A stretch of DNA of 64,000 nucleotides from Corallium rubrum. Lineage: Eukaryota; Cnidaria; Anthozoa; Scleralcyonacea; Coralliidae. The DNA is taken from the NCBI GenBank assembly GCA_964035015.1, contig OZ036008.1:2497612-2561611 (forward strand), in the 5' to 3' direction. The position numbers and the translations under genes were made by a program. This document shows, piece after piece, positions 31,946-42,639 of this stretch (positions within the stretch are counted from its first letter, which is position 1; each line of letters opens with the position of its first letter). A model generated the notes under the pieces. The model saw only the letters and a program-made list of their open reading frames with translations. It searched no databases and had not been told where the DNA came from.

Positions 31946-32958
31946 GGTGCACCTCATAAATGGAGTGGGGCATTTTTTGGGGACACCCATCCCTGTACAG
32001 AAAAAACTCACAGACAGAGAGAAAGTGAAACTATTAAATCACTCAAAACAAAGCTCCAAGTTAGAAGAACATGCTTGTTTGCCGAACACTTGTTGTTTAC
32101 CTGTGATCCAGTTTATACACAGAACAAACTCGTCAAGAGTTAAAGAAACTTTCCTAGACAGGTTAAAGATAAACAATTCACGACACAGCCCACGACGTCT
32201 AGAATATTTTCAATAAACCATGCCCGCAGCTTCCGTCGACGAAGGCTACGATGACGTGCGATTTGAATGCTCTGTTTCTCAGAATCTTCACTGCGCTATT
32301 TGTTTAAGTGTACTTAAGTAACCAATGCAGTGTGTAAGGAACGAGCATTCTTTTTGCAAACCTTGTAACGACCTTCAAGAGTTATTAGTGGCCTCATATC
32401 AGAGTTGATGATAAAGTGCGATAATTTTGCAAGAGGATGTCAGGAGATCATGAAGTTGGAAATGCTTCCAGCTCACGTCGCCGCCAATTGTGAGTACAGT
32501 ACAGTCAAATGTTCTAACCACGGTTGTGAGATGATCGTGAATAGAAGAGATCAACATGATCACGGGATCAATCAATGTGAATTTCGTTTGGAGCAATGTC
32601 GAGTGTGCTAAGAGCAAGTGAATTAGTATAGAAGAGAACTTCACTGTTATGTGAAAGGAAAGAAGTGGATGAAATGAAGCAAAGTTTAAAAGAAACCAAA
32701 GTTGAAATGTCCAGCATCAAAGAGGTAGTGAATTTGAACAGAGAACTGACACGTCATATGGGTGATATGAAGGAGCAGATGGTTGATGTGAAGGAGCAGA
32801 TGGGTGATGTGAAGAAGTAGATGGTTGATGTGAAAAAGCAGATGGTTGATGTGAAAAAGCAGATGAGTGATATCAAGTTTGAAATCGGTGAGTTAAAGAA
32901 TAAAGTTGAAGGAACGGGAGAAGTTGGTCAAGCAGTTGCTCATGTGGAGAAGAAAGTG

Positions 32959-33016
32959 AACGCCAAGGAGGACATCATCGTTGCTCTCCAGCTACAATGA
33001 TGTCCTCCTTGGCGTT
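32959..33016. repeat. 20-bp-arm palindrome inside the Kelch pseudogene
   Basis: AACGCCAAGGAGGACATCAT (32959-32978) is exactly mirrored at 32997-33016 with an 18-nt spacer. It replaces coding sequence between the coiled coil and the Kelch region. Confidence 0.9.
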
Positions 33017-33250
33017 GAGAGTCCTTATGGTCCTCAGTTGAAGTGTTCAGCTGGACAATAGGACAGTGGGCTTTCTTTCCAGCAATGACGTCATGATATT
33101 GGCGTTCATCGTCGTTTGTCCATCGTGGTCACATGTATGTCTGGAGGAATGGGGAGTGACTGTATGGAAGTAATTCAGTTCGGGCAAAATGGTGCACGTT
33201 GGAGGAACTTTCCTGTCAACCTTCCACATGAGATCTTCGGACATGCATGT

Positions 33251-33538
33251 GTTGTTTATGAAAATAGTTTATTCATTTTTGGAGGTTTCAGTGATGGTAG
33301 GTAACTAATGATATTTTATAATGATATTTTATAAATATCATTAGTTACCTTACCATCACTGAAACATCAAAAAAAGCTCCTTATTCTTCCCAGGTAATGC
33401 ACGTGTTGTTTATGAAGATAGTTTATTCATTTTTGGAGGTTTCAGTGATGGTAAGGTAACTAATGATAGTTTATAAATATCATTAGTTACCTTACCATCA
33501 CTGAAACATCCAAAAAAAGCTCCTTATTCTTCCCAGGT
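33251..33538. repeat. Tandem duplication of an exon end with palindromic intron
   Basis: Two tandem units each hold TTTATTCATTTTTGGAGG, a hairpin (TTTCAGTGATGGTA...TACCATCACTGAAA; 33287-33364 and 33440-33506) and TCCTTATTCTTCCCAGG. Within each hairpin the exon end and donor are mirrored. Confidence 0.85.
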
Positions 33539-34226
33539 GGTTGGTGTACAATGTTTTGGTAACAAGGTTGTTATCGTTGGAGGAACAACAACAGCTGATT
33601 CAAGAGGTTCTCTCTACACGGTGTTAGTGTATGATATTACTAAGAACTCTTTTCGAACTTTGGTTCGATTGCTTTTTGCTGTCTGTAAGATGGCAACTGT
33701 TGCCTGGAAAGACATCATAATATTGGGAGGGAAGGATGAAAACACTCATGAATTAAACACTGTTGTGAAATACAATATAACAAATGAAAAAAGTTAAAAG
33801 TTGCCAATGATGAAAAATAAGAGAGCAGGATGTTCAGGAGTGATCACAGGAAACATGACAGTTGTTATGGGCGGATACAATATGAAAAAAGGACATCTTA
33901 AGTCTGCAGAATGTTTTAACTTGGATCTTTATACCTGGGAAGGACTTTCCTCAATGAATGAAGTTAGACATGGTGCCACTGCTGTAGTGAAACGTATTTA
34001 GAAGACAATTATAATATTGACTTAAAAATTCAGTTCAAAATATGTAAAAATAGACACGAAACGATTCATTTTTAGCCCATATATCATATGATCCCATAAG
34101 AATTCCTGTAGATTATAGAGTTGAAAATTGCCTATAGGAACTCCTATAGGAAATTAATTTCTATTGGATTTTGGCCCAAATCCCTCTAGGAAATGCAATA
34201 ATAGGAATTCTTGTAGATCCTGTGGG

Positions 34227-34227
<1 letters not shown>

Positions 34228-34270
<43 letters not shown>

Positions 34271-34280
34271 CTCATGTGCT

Positions 34281-34356
<76 letters not shown>

Positions 34357-34360
34357 TTTT
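34228..34360. repeat. (TA)n microsatellite, interrupted once
   Basis: About 40 bp of TA, then TTGCTCATGTGCTCCA, then about 70 bp of TA. The flank 34090-34225 has several TAGGAATTCCTATAGG-like palindromes. Confidence 0.95.
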
Positions 34361-34949
34361 TTCCCGTCTCGATTACTTTTTACAGTTTTATATCATAACT
34401 CATCCTCCTTCTAATAACAGGTCGAACAATGTTGGCCAGAAACAATTGTAGTTTATATGTGATCCATTTTATATACTTAACAATTAGACAACGAGACCAA
34501 GTTTTCTATAAGCTGCTAGTCAACGAGGCGAAACCCAGTTGACCATCTGTTAGTAATTACAATCTCCTTTTTTTGTGAGCGATTGCTTATCATGTATCAT
34601 CGAGCTACTCTACATTTTGAATGGGGAGACTTCTGCAAACAAAAAGGTAAAACTATCTGAAAATTTAGAACAATGTTTGATAAGACGACTTACTTACGTT
34701 AAAGAAAAGTTGTTTATGGTTGATACTAAAACAATTAGACAACTCGCCCTCGTTTTCTACGATTCAAAATTGGTGTAGATATGCTCCATAGGCATAAGCG
34801 AATTCAAAAATGTGGAACTGAACAATTTTCCATTACGTTCGGGCCAATGTTTTCATGATTTCATCACTCGTATATAAATTTTAGCGGACGCCGTGTTTGG
34901 CCTAGTTTCCAGGTTTCGCTTGCATATGTCGTGGCTTCTGATTGGTCAG

Positions 34950-35068
34950 GATAGGAACATTCCAGTTATAAGAGGATTTGTCACTGGATAACGCTACTAG
35001 TGGTCTATCACCAATGGACCACTAGTAGCTCAGTCAATCAGAATGCCGAATTTGTAATAGACCACTAG
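34950..35068. mobile_element. ACTAGTGGTCTAT fold-back element
   Basis: CTACTAGTGGTCTATCACC and GGACCACTAGTAGC face each other, with a third AGACCACTAGTTGG copy. Related sequence lies at 18070-18190 (AGTAGTGGTCTG ... TAGCTCAATCCATCAGATGAGAATGC). Confidence 0.6.
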
Positions 35069-35171
35069 TTGGTTCATACTAATATGCAATACCCAAGAGT
35101 ACTGAACAGAAATAATGTACTACTGTGCAGCTACAGGCGTGTTTCACTTGCATGTAATCCTGTCCTTTCAG

Positions 35172-35458
35172 GTGTCGAGTATCAAAGATCGTCTTTTGCA
35201 TGCCAGAAAGCTGAACACAGACCTCAAGGTTCACGTGTTATTAGACCACGTGCGTGGGACAAGAGGAAGATCTAAGAATTCTAGAACTATGCTTATCCCA
35301 CTAATCAAACAGTTTTCTGAAAACGTCAAGTTATCTCTCTACCACAGTCCTGACTTGCGTGGTCTGCTTCGTTTGTTCGTTCCTGAGAAATTTAACGAAA
35401 CTGTTGGAGTGACGCATCTGAAAGTCTATTTAACGGATGATACGTTTATCCTAAGCGG
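35172..35458 (+). CDS. PGS1: PGS1 exon 3 (first HKD motif)
   Basis: The acceptor CTTTCAG ends at 35171 and the donor GTAAGG begins at 35459. The exon enters in phase 0 and leaves in phase 2. It covers residues 101-195 plus a split Gly. Visible: LKVHVLLDHVRGTRG, KNSRTMLIPL, YHSPDLRGLLRL, PEKFNETVGVTHLKVYLTDD. The HxKxYxxD (His182, Lys184) is the first of two phospholipase-D-superfamily catalytic motifs used by PGS1. LSG-ANLS continues into exon 4. Confidence 0.9.
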
Positions 35459-35479
35459 GTAAGGCAATATTTCGGATAT

Positions 35480-35945
35480 TTGAAATAAAAGTAGCGTGCT
35501 GCGTAGGCGGTGTTGAAACAACAATCGAAATATAGTAAGATAATATAAGGTTAGATATACTGCCGAAACAGAGAACGTAGGAGTCTCGAAGGCCCTCGTC
35601 TCGAAGGGCCCTCGTCTCGCCCTCATAGGAGTCTTGAAGGCCCTTCGTCTCTCTCTGACGAAGGGCCTTCGCTCGAAACGTTAGACTCCTACGTTCTTTG
35701 TTTCGACAGTATATCTAACCTTATACTATATTTCGATTGTTGTTTCAACACTGCCTACACAGCACACTACTTTTATTTCAAATATAGTAAGGTTGGTAGA
35801 TATACAGTACTGCGAAAACAGAGAACGTAGTAGTCTAACGATTCGAGCGAAGGCCCTTCGTCAGAGAGAAAGAAGGCTTTCGCTCAAAACATAAGACTAC
35901 CACGTTCTCTATTTCGGCAGTATGTCTAACCTTACTCTATTTCGG
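35480..35945. mobile_element. Penelope-type terminal repeats, inverted pairs
   Basis: GTAGCGTGCTGCGTAGGC ... AACAATCGAAATATAGTAAG, a broken pair around 35590-35660, then CGATTGTTGTTTCAACACTGCC ... CACTACTTTT. A second pair follows at 35785-35940. Each includes CTCTGACGAAGGGCCTTCG and CTCGAAACG. They sit immediately after PGS1 exon 3. Confidence 0.75.
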
Positions 35946-36350
35946 ATATTTACTGTTTGCAGTACTATGTAATATTTAACACATAATTTAGATGTCAAAT
36001 ATTCCGTGTTGAAAATTATGGTTTGCTTTGCTTACTCTAAATATGGCCGATTCAACATTTTTTGTAGCATACCTACCTTCAGTTCATAAATTATTATGAA
36101 CTTTCTTACCCCTGAATCCTCATAAAAAGTTTGTTGCATGATTCTATAGGCTACACAATAATTAGGGATGTTTTGAGTCGCACGCCAAAAAGTTCTAGGG
36201 TTTTGAGCGCTTTCCTCTGAAAATACGTGACAGAAAAATTCTCTTAAAGTGCCTACGAAACGAAAATTAAGTTCGTCTTATTCGAAAGAACACTTAAAAT
36301 TATAGAGTATGTGAGTAACATCTTTTGCAGTTTTTCGTTTCCTTGCTTTA

Positions 36351-37239
36351 AGGTGCTGTTATAGGATGCGATTTTCTTGCAACTTGCAACAAATCACTGA
36401 ATGTTGTAAGTTGCATAAAAAATCGCACCGTGTGGGCCCTTCCCTATGGCCAGCAGTCAAACATTTCGTGGCAGTCGCCGCCATCTTATACGTAGTGAAA
36501 CATATGACGCATTGCGGCCTTAGAACTTGTTCCCAATCCTGAAGTTGACTAGCATAAGCAATCTTGACGTCAGCATGGTCAGATTATCCGGGGTATAGGA
36601 ATATTATGTGTGCTGTGCCGGGGGAATCGGAAAAGCCGTGAAGCAGTGAAACGATGGCAAGTACACAACACGAAATATTGTTAAGGCATTAACATTACTA
36701 TATATAGAAGACTTGAAATTGAATTCTTCGTAGATTTTATAGTCTGTTTTTCAGTTTATATTATCGTTGTCGGCACTGGAGAAAAACAACGAAATTTAAA
36801 GGTTTTTAGCTCAGTAACAGAAACAAATGCACGAAATTAACGTCTTAAACCTTATTAAGTACTTCTTTGTCCTTATATTCGTTTAGATTTTCTTAAAATA
36901 ACTCTTTTTGTCCGTTTTCAATCTACGAAAGCTATGAACTTCAGTGGCAGCCATCTTGGGTAGTGGTCACGTCATCATACAACTGACACGCAAAATCCGG
37001 CCCAATGGCCCATCCAGTTTATATAAAGATCAGTGGTAACACCCCGTAGCAACTTGCGATTTTGTTATTTTTGCCGTGTTGCAAGTTGCAAGAAAAGTTG
37101 GATGGGTTCTACTTTTTGCTGCTTACAACAAAAATCGCAAGTTGTTGAACGTGTAACACCCTTCCTGCAACTTGCGATTTTTTTTCACGAGTAAATTTGT
37201 TGCAAGTTGCAAGAAAAATCGCATCGTGTAACAGCACCT
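36351..37239. mobile_element. MITE with TTA TSD and TTGCAACTTGC repeats
   Basis: AGGTGCTGTTATAGGATGCG at the left is mirrored by CGCATCGTGTAACAGCACCT at the right. TTA flanks both sides (36348-36350, 37240-37242), and the mirrored arm at 37975-38115 shows the pre-insertion sequence without it. Several CTTGCAACTTGCAAC / GCGATTTTT(C)TTGC motifs repeat inside. A 3-bp TTA TSD is compatible with PIF/Harbinger. No ORF. Confidence 0.75.
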
Positions 37240-37383
37240 TTATTCTTGAGATATTTTAGTTTGTTTGATATACAAAGTAAACATTTAATGAGCTATCTGA
37301 GACGGTTAGATATCTTTTTTTTAGTTAAACCAAAATTGAATGAAGCACGTGGTTGTGTTCATAGATAATGGAAGGGGAACTGG

Positions 37384-37668
37384 ATAGGAAACTTAAAACG
37401 ATCTTACGAAACCGGAAACGATGTTTGCACAACTTGCTATGGTAATTATACACTTATAAGCAGCTAATGCACCTAACGGGTGGGCCAGGATCAACTATTG
37501 CTGAAATTAAACAATAGTGTAATATCACTTAAGTTCAGCAGCGTCTGATTTTAGCCATGTGGGGACCACCTGTTAAGTGAATTAGCCGCTTATATGTGTA
37601 TAATTACCATAGCAAGTTGTGCAAACATCGTTTCCGGTTTCGTAAGTTTCCTATCCAGTTCCCCTCCA
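37384..37668. mobile_element. ACTGGATAGGAAA-ended inverted-repeat element
   Basis: AACTGGATAGGAAACTT ... GTGCAAACATCG-type arms of about 90 bp (37380-37470 and 37590-37675) face each other. The same terminal sequence bounds the element at 40701-41249. Confidence 0.7.
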
Positions 37669-38181
37669 TTATCTATGATATGTTTCGCCTACAACACTAA
37701 ACATGTAGACGTGATAATTATATTTGATATTAGTAGAAACTTACTAGTATTCTATTACAAATGCTGCAATCTGATTGGCTACTCTACTCGATATCTATTC
37801 GTCAATAGATAGCGAGTAGCAAATTGAGTACCAGTACTCGCGCGGCCATGCACTAAAACAACATGGAGGCGACGAGGAGTGAAAGATTATTCACTCATAG
37901 AAATTTCGAGCTCATGATCTAATTGTTAAATAGCAAAGGTATATAACTTTCGCGATAACTCATTATGTACGTGTGACGTCAAATTGTTTAATTTGCATAT
38001 CAAACAAACTAAAATATCTCAAGAACGAAGCAAGGAAAGGAAAAACTGCAAAGATGTTACTCTATAATATTAAATGTTCTTTCAAATAAGACAAACTTAG
38101 TTTTCATTTCATAGGCAATTTAACAAGTGAACTTAAAATTCTAAAGTTTTTAAATAAATAAATCCCTTATTACTTCTCCAG

Positions 38182-38705
38182 GGCAAATCTCAGCGAAGAT
38201 TACTTTGTTAACCGTCAAGACCGTTATATCGTTGTCGAGAATTCCCCTGAGATTGCTGATTACTTTGACGATCTTGTATCTGTCGTCCGTACTTTCTCGT
38301 TCCGACTGCACGCCGACGACACGACGCACATGGGCGAGCACTTTCCGGTGCATCCTTACAAAGGTCGGGACGGCGGGCGACACTTCAAATCAGCTGCACG
38401 TTCTGCCATCGAAACCTTCACTGACAAGTGGAAAGCGAGGAACCGGCCCGATTCAAAAATCTCCGAAAGCGATACACGTCTGTTCCCCTTGTTGCAAATG
38501 GGTCCCCTGGGAATCACGCAAGACGAGGATGTGACGTCAAGGATTTTCGAGTCCAGTCCTCGCGGTTCAATCTCGTCCTTGGCTACTGGTTACTTCAATT
38601 TGACGGATAATTATTTGAACCGAATAATCAACTCGAAGGGGAAGTTTGAAGTTTTGTGTGCTCATCCGGAGGTAAACGGATTTTACAAAGCCGGTGGCGT
38701 TATTG
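38182..38705 (+). CDS. PGS1: PGS1 exon 4
   Basis: The acceptor ACTTCTCCAG ends at 38181 and the donor GTAAGA starts at 38706. It enters in phase 2 and leaves in phase 1 (524 nt, residues 197-370). It begins ANLSEDYFVNRQDRYIVVE, which completes the first HKD domain (the conserved 'NLSxxYFxNRQDRY' block). A variable middle follows (GDTH-type acidic/His loop, HPYKGRDGGRHF). It ends with LQMGPLGI, TGYFNLTDNYL and AHPEVNGFYKAGG, the 'TGYFNLT' and 'SPEVNGF' blocks of the second domain. Confidence 0.92.
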
Positions 38706-38835
38706 GTAAGAGTTTATGACATGTTTCAACGTGTTTTAAATTTGGTTTGAAGATTAATACTAGCTACTTGCGAATTTTCAAAGGTTTTCAAGATATGCTA
38801 GTCACTCGTGAATCTGCAAAGGTTTTGTAGATTTA

Positions 38836-39275
38836 CCGTATTTATTCCAATAGATGCCCCCTCACCAATAAAAGTATTTAATAAACGCCCCCATCCAATA
38901 ACCCTCCCCCCCCCTAATAAATGCTACTCCCAAATATACCTGTCAACACAAAACGTAAAACAAAAATACAATGATGCAATCGCTTTATTTTTTAACAATA
39001 ACTTTAAGGAAGATGAGTTTTTTTTTATTGTTACATGTAAATTGTGCGAACATTTTTTGTTTCTAATTGCTTATTCGGATGTTAAGGACGCATATGATGG
39101 ACTTTTTAGTTATTATTATATATTGATGATGAGATTGTGTAAACATTTGTGTGACGTGTTTTTTTTTTGTTTAATTGAAATATCAAATTTTGAAATAAAC
39201 GCCTCTCTAATAAACGCCCCCTTTAGAGCTCAATTTTTCAATAAACGCCCAGGGCTTCTATTGGAATAAATACGG
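38836..39275. mobile_element. MITE with CCGTATTTATTC ends
   Basis: CCGTATTTATTCCAATAG and CTATTGGAATAAATACGG are exact mirrors flanked by TA. The interior has several AATAAACGCCC direct and inverted repeats, a pattern found in dispersed MITEs of many invertebrates. Confidence 0.8.
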
Positions 39276-39492
39276 TAATAGTCATTGGCAATCTATAGGT
39301 TTTGAAGATTTGCTAGTGCCTTTCGGATCTTCAAAAGTTTTGAAAATTTGCTAGTGCCTTTCGGATCTTCAAACGTTTTCAAGATTTGCTAGTCACTGGC
39401 GAATCTTCAACGGTTTTGGTTGTGCCATAGTTTCTGAAAGTTTGAAAAACTGGTGTTACGGTATTATTTGAAATTTCAATCAAAACCGCCTA

Positions 39493-40205
39493 AGCTTAAG
39501 GTCTTCGTTTATGGTTTGCAGGTTGATTTCGGGAAAGCGCTCTCAATTCGTCTGAATTCATTCCACAAAAATAAAATAGATATCGTTAGAAAGCTATTAA
39601 TTTGTAGAGCACATGCAATGTTGTCTTTGATTTTGCGATAAACACAAACCAATAATAGTTGTGAATTTTTAAATTAAAGCCAGAGGGCTTCACTCGGAGC
39701 AACTCAATTAAGTAGAAAGCGTTTTATTTTGTTCAAAATCTTTTTTGCAGTTTAATTCCGAGATAACTTTCCAGCAAAATGGTGTCTGCGTTTTTTGATA
39801 TGTCGAATTTTGCTGATTTTATTGACGACCAAAGTTGAAAATGCTGTTTTTCGACCAACACTCGGACAAAATAAGTCATAAAATCGAAACCAGGCAATAA
39901 ATAAAAAACCCCAACACGCTAACACCGTTTTGCTGGAAATGAATCTCGGAATTTAAACTGCAAAAAAAGATTTTGAAAAATAAAACGCTTTGTTCTTAAG
40001 TCACCCTGAGAGAAGCCCTCTGGTTTTGCTTGAAAAATTCGCAACTATTATTTGCTTGTGTTTATTGCAAAAGCAAATACAACATTGTACAAATTAATAG
40101 CTTTCTAACGATATCTATTTTATTTTTGTGGCACAAATTCTGACGAATTGAGAGCGATTTACCGAAATGACCTTGCAAACGTTAACGAAAACCTTAAACT
40201 TAGCC
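39493..40205. mobile_element. Inverted-repeat element with arms of about 300 bp
   Basis: AAGGTCTTCGTTTATGG ... CTCTCAATTCGTC ... AGAAAGCTATTAATTTGTA ... AGAGGGCTTC at the left is mirrored at the right (39960-40205) at about 85% identity. The right arm ends 36 bp before PGS1 exon 5, so its insertion just missed the branch-point region. Confidence 0.75.
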
Positions 40206-40240
40206 AAATTCCCACTCAAATTTTTTGGGGTTTTTTCCAG

Positions 40241-40635
40241 GAGGCGTAGCCGACGCATTTACTCAATTTGCGAAAGAATTTTATGCGAGGGTCCAACAGT
40301 CGAGACAAACAGACCGATTTGTCTTGAAAGAGTACTTGAGAAGAAATTGGACGTTTCACGTTAAAGGGTTGTGGTACTACCCACCGAATGAAACCCTTCC
40401 TACTTTGACGATGATTGGTTCGCCCAACTTTGGCCACAGGTCAGTAAGCAGAGACCTGGAAAATCAAATTGTCTTAATAACTGACAATACACGATTACGT
40501 CAACAGTTACGTCACGAGTGTGATCACGTGTACAGGTTTGGCGTCGACGTTGACGAGAGGACGTTCGAAGATAAGGGACGTCGAGTTCCATTGTGGGCTT
40601 GGATTGTAACGAGATTTACTCGGAGCTTCTTTTGA
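40241..40635 (+). CDS. PGS1: PGS1 exon 5, terminal (second HKD motif)
   Basis: A long pyrimidine-rich acceptor (TTTTTTCCAG) ends at 40240. The exon enters in phase 1 and ends at the TGA at 40633-40635 (residues 372-501). It reads GVADAFTQFAKEFYARVQQ, LKEYLRRNWTFHVKGLWYY, then LTMIGSPNFGHRSVSRDLE. His410-x-Lys412 with the downstream GSPNFG and RDLE is the second catalytic motif, which like other PGS1 proteins lacks the standard Asp spacing. The C-terminus WAWIVTRFTRSFF resembles the hydrophobic-aromatic end of the family. All key residues are present. Confidence 0.93.
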
Positions 40636-40700
40636 GTAATTATACGCTAAAAAATTCCTCATTCTTCACGAACAAGGTAATATCATGGAGTTGTAAAAGG

Positions 40701-41249
40701 ACTGGATAGGAAATAGCCATGTGGGGTGTTTTGAGCTTTTTGATTGGTTAAATCGCATTCACTCAGTTTGCAAAATGGTCGAAACCTAGTTGAAAATTGT
40801 GATGCAACAAATGGCGTGAGTACGCTTGTTTTACTGAGATTTTTAAGTGAACTTTTCTTCAAATTCTTCATATTATCTCATTCACATGACTGTGTTGACG
40901 TTTCAAATGATTTTATCGCTTTACAAACCTGCCTAAGCCACAATCGAGTGTTCGAGGTAAACGTTGTTGATCTTTGTTTTGATGTTTTCTGTGTTGTTTC
41001 AAAGAAACTGGCGTCGCAAAATAGTAGTTTGTTTTGCTTGGAATTTGTGATGCATATGTTAACTAGTAAACCTTGATATTTTCTTTTAAAATGCGTAATA
41101 ATAGACGGGCATTCAGATATCGTATTGTGACTTTGTTGTATTTACAAGCAGTTTAATTATTATTTTAAGCTGTATTAAATATTAATCCTAAACTTTGAAT
41201 ATAGTAGGGGTATTTCAACGTGCTCACGCCCTCAAGTTTCCTATCCAGT
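40701..41249. mobile_element. Second ACTGGATAGGAAA-ended element
   Basis: ACTGGATAGGAAATAGCC at the left and GTTTCCTATCCAGT at the right, 549 bp. A plus-strand open frame at 40744-41076 fills much of it but shows no known domain. Same TIR family as 37384-37668. It lies 65 bp after the PGS1 stop and may supply its 3' UTR or poly(A) context. Confidence 0.6.
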
Positions 41250-42600
41250 TTTTTTAGTATCCAAGGTATTATGTTCTATATTAGTTAGGCGCTTTTTAGT
41301 TTTAGGATTATGAATTATTTGGGTTTCTCTAGAAGGGTTACAGGTTATTGGCTCTGATCTCTATATATACTGGATAGCGCATTCCTTATGTCGAGCAGTC
41401 AATAAAGCCAGATCCACCATCTTACTACTCCCTGTCCGGTACTCTTTGCGGGCTCAGGAGTAGTAAGAGTTTACCTGGGGAGTCAGAAAAGCCGTAAAAC
41501 AAATTCTGAAATGGCAATTTACTACGACGGTGTTAACCGCTTATATCACTGCTGGAAACAGAAGGAAAATACAAGCAAATCCAGTCTGAAATTGTCAATT
41601 ACATATTTCAAGGCTTTGTGACTTGTTTTACCACGGACCAAAGGTATATAAATAGTTTTATAATGACGTTTTTGGCTGTTTTCGTTGGTATTTTACGAGT
41701 TTTCTGGTGTAGGCAAGTTTCGATTACTGTACCAGGCAGAGTAAAAACTACGAAATAATATACACTTAATGTCTGCTCCCGAGGGAAACAGTTTTGTTTT
41801 CCCGAGAGTCTTGATATTTCCCGAGACGAAGTCGAGGGAAACATCGAGACTCGAGGGAAAACAAAACTAACTGTTTCCCGAGGGATCGGACATTATTAAG
41901 TGTTTTGTTATATAGCTTGAGTTTCGCTGAATAATTTCGACGTTTATCAAGGGAAAGTACACAAAAGACAAACGCTAAGACTTACCAAAACATTTCGCCT
42001 GGCTCCGTAATTTCACTTCAACCAAACAAATATGAGTCTCAGAACCCAGGAAAAGCAATACATTTCTCCAGTTAATCTTCACACATTGCTTTGAAGACCT
42101 ATAAATATTCTTTTCTTCGTACAAAACAAGCTTTTGTTCATATAGATGCCGTGAAGAGTTCAGAGTTCTGGCGGGCAACAATTGAAAACTTATTGACCGA
42201 GCAGGCAATAAGTTCTCAATTATTGCCCGCTCGGTAGACATTGAAATTTCATGTGACCACAAACCAACCAATGATAGTCATCGTTGTATCCAGCGAAACT
42301 CTAGTTATATAACAACACGTTTTATTGCTTAGTAATACCAATACAGTCTTCTTTGTTTGATACCAATACTACCATTTGCAATCAACCATTAGACGTGATC
42401 GTTTTCGCGCGTTTGGTTACATTTGAAACGTTCACGTTGGGTGTAACTCGTTTGTTATTTGAAAACTGTAAACCAATTGATTTGAACCATGAATGGACAA
42501 CCTTTAACAAGTCCCGCCCACATGTTTAACAAGCGTGAAAGCATGTTCTCCGAGTGTATTTTACACCATTAACAAACGGCGAAGCCGTGATAAATACATG
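41250..42600. other. No gene; fold-back islands
   Basis: 41756-41902 is a hairpin built on CCCTCGGGAAACAGTTTTG / CGAGGGAAACATCGAGAC. 42165-42240 has GCGGGCAACAATTGA / CAATTATTGCCCGC arms. The rest is unassigned AT-rich DNA. Confidence 0.6.
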
Positions 42601-42639
42601 AATATCAATAAAAAGGTAAGAGTTTATACCGCTCAGGAA

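Larger units (their letters stand above)
32220..34001 (+). pseudogene. RING/TRAF-finger/coiled-coil/Kelch gene, decayed
   Basis: Starting at the ATG at 32220, reading frames give LHCAICLSVL and EHSFCKPC (RING Cys/His pattern), CDNFARGCQEI with LPAHVAANCEYSTVKCSNHGC (TRAF-type zinc fingers), and a coiled coil of exact 7-residue repeats around VDVKKQM (32760-32870). Kelch repeats follow: GHACVVYENSLFIFGG, NKVVIVGG, DIIILGG and GNMTVVMGG. The architecture is that of a RING-TRAF-Kelch ubiquitin-ligase-like protein. In-frame stops (AAG TAG, TGC TAA, AGT TAA) arise by single-base change. A donor GTAAGG after GGFSDG and an acceptor TTCTTCCCAG before VVGVQ show at least one retained intron, so it is a decayed genomic copy and not a processed retrocopy. 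It lies in PGS1 intron 2, same strand. Confidence 0.7.
36230..38118. repeat. Large inverted repeat around nested MITEs in PGS1 intron 3
   Basis: The left arm 36240-36350 plus 37243-37290 (CGAAAATTAAGTTCGTC ... TTCTTGAGATATTTTAGTTTG) is mirrored by 37975-38115 (CAAACTAAAATATCTCAAG ... AAACTTAGTTTTC). The left arm is split by the MITE at 36351-37239, so the inverted repeat predates that MITE. Confidence 0.7.

Noticed and set aside
40744-41076. 110-residue ORF downstream of PGS1
   Set aside because: It lies inside a TIR-bounded element, and no domain was recognised.
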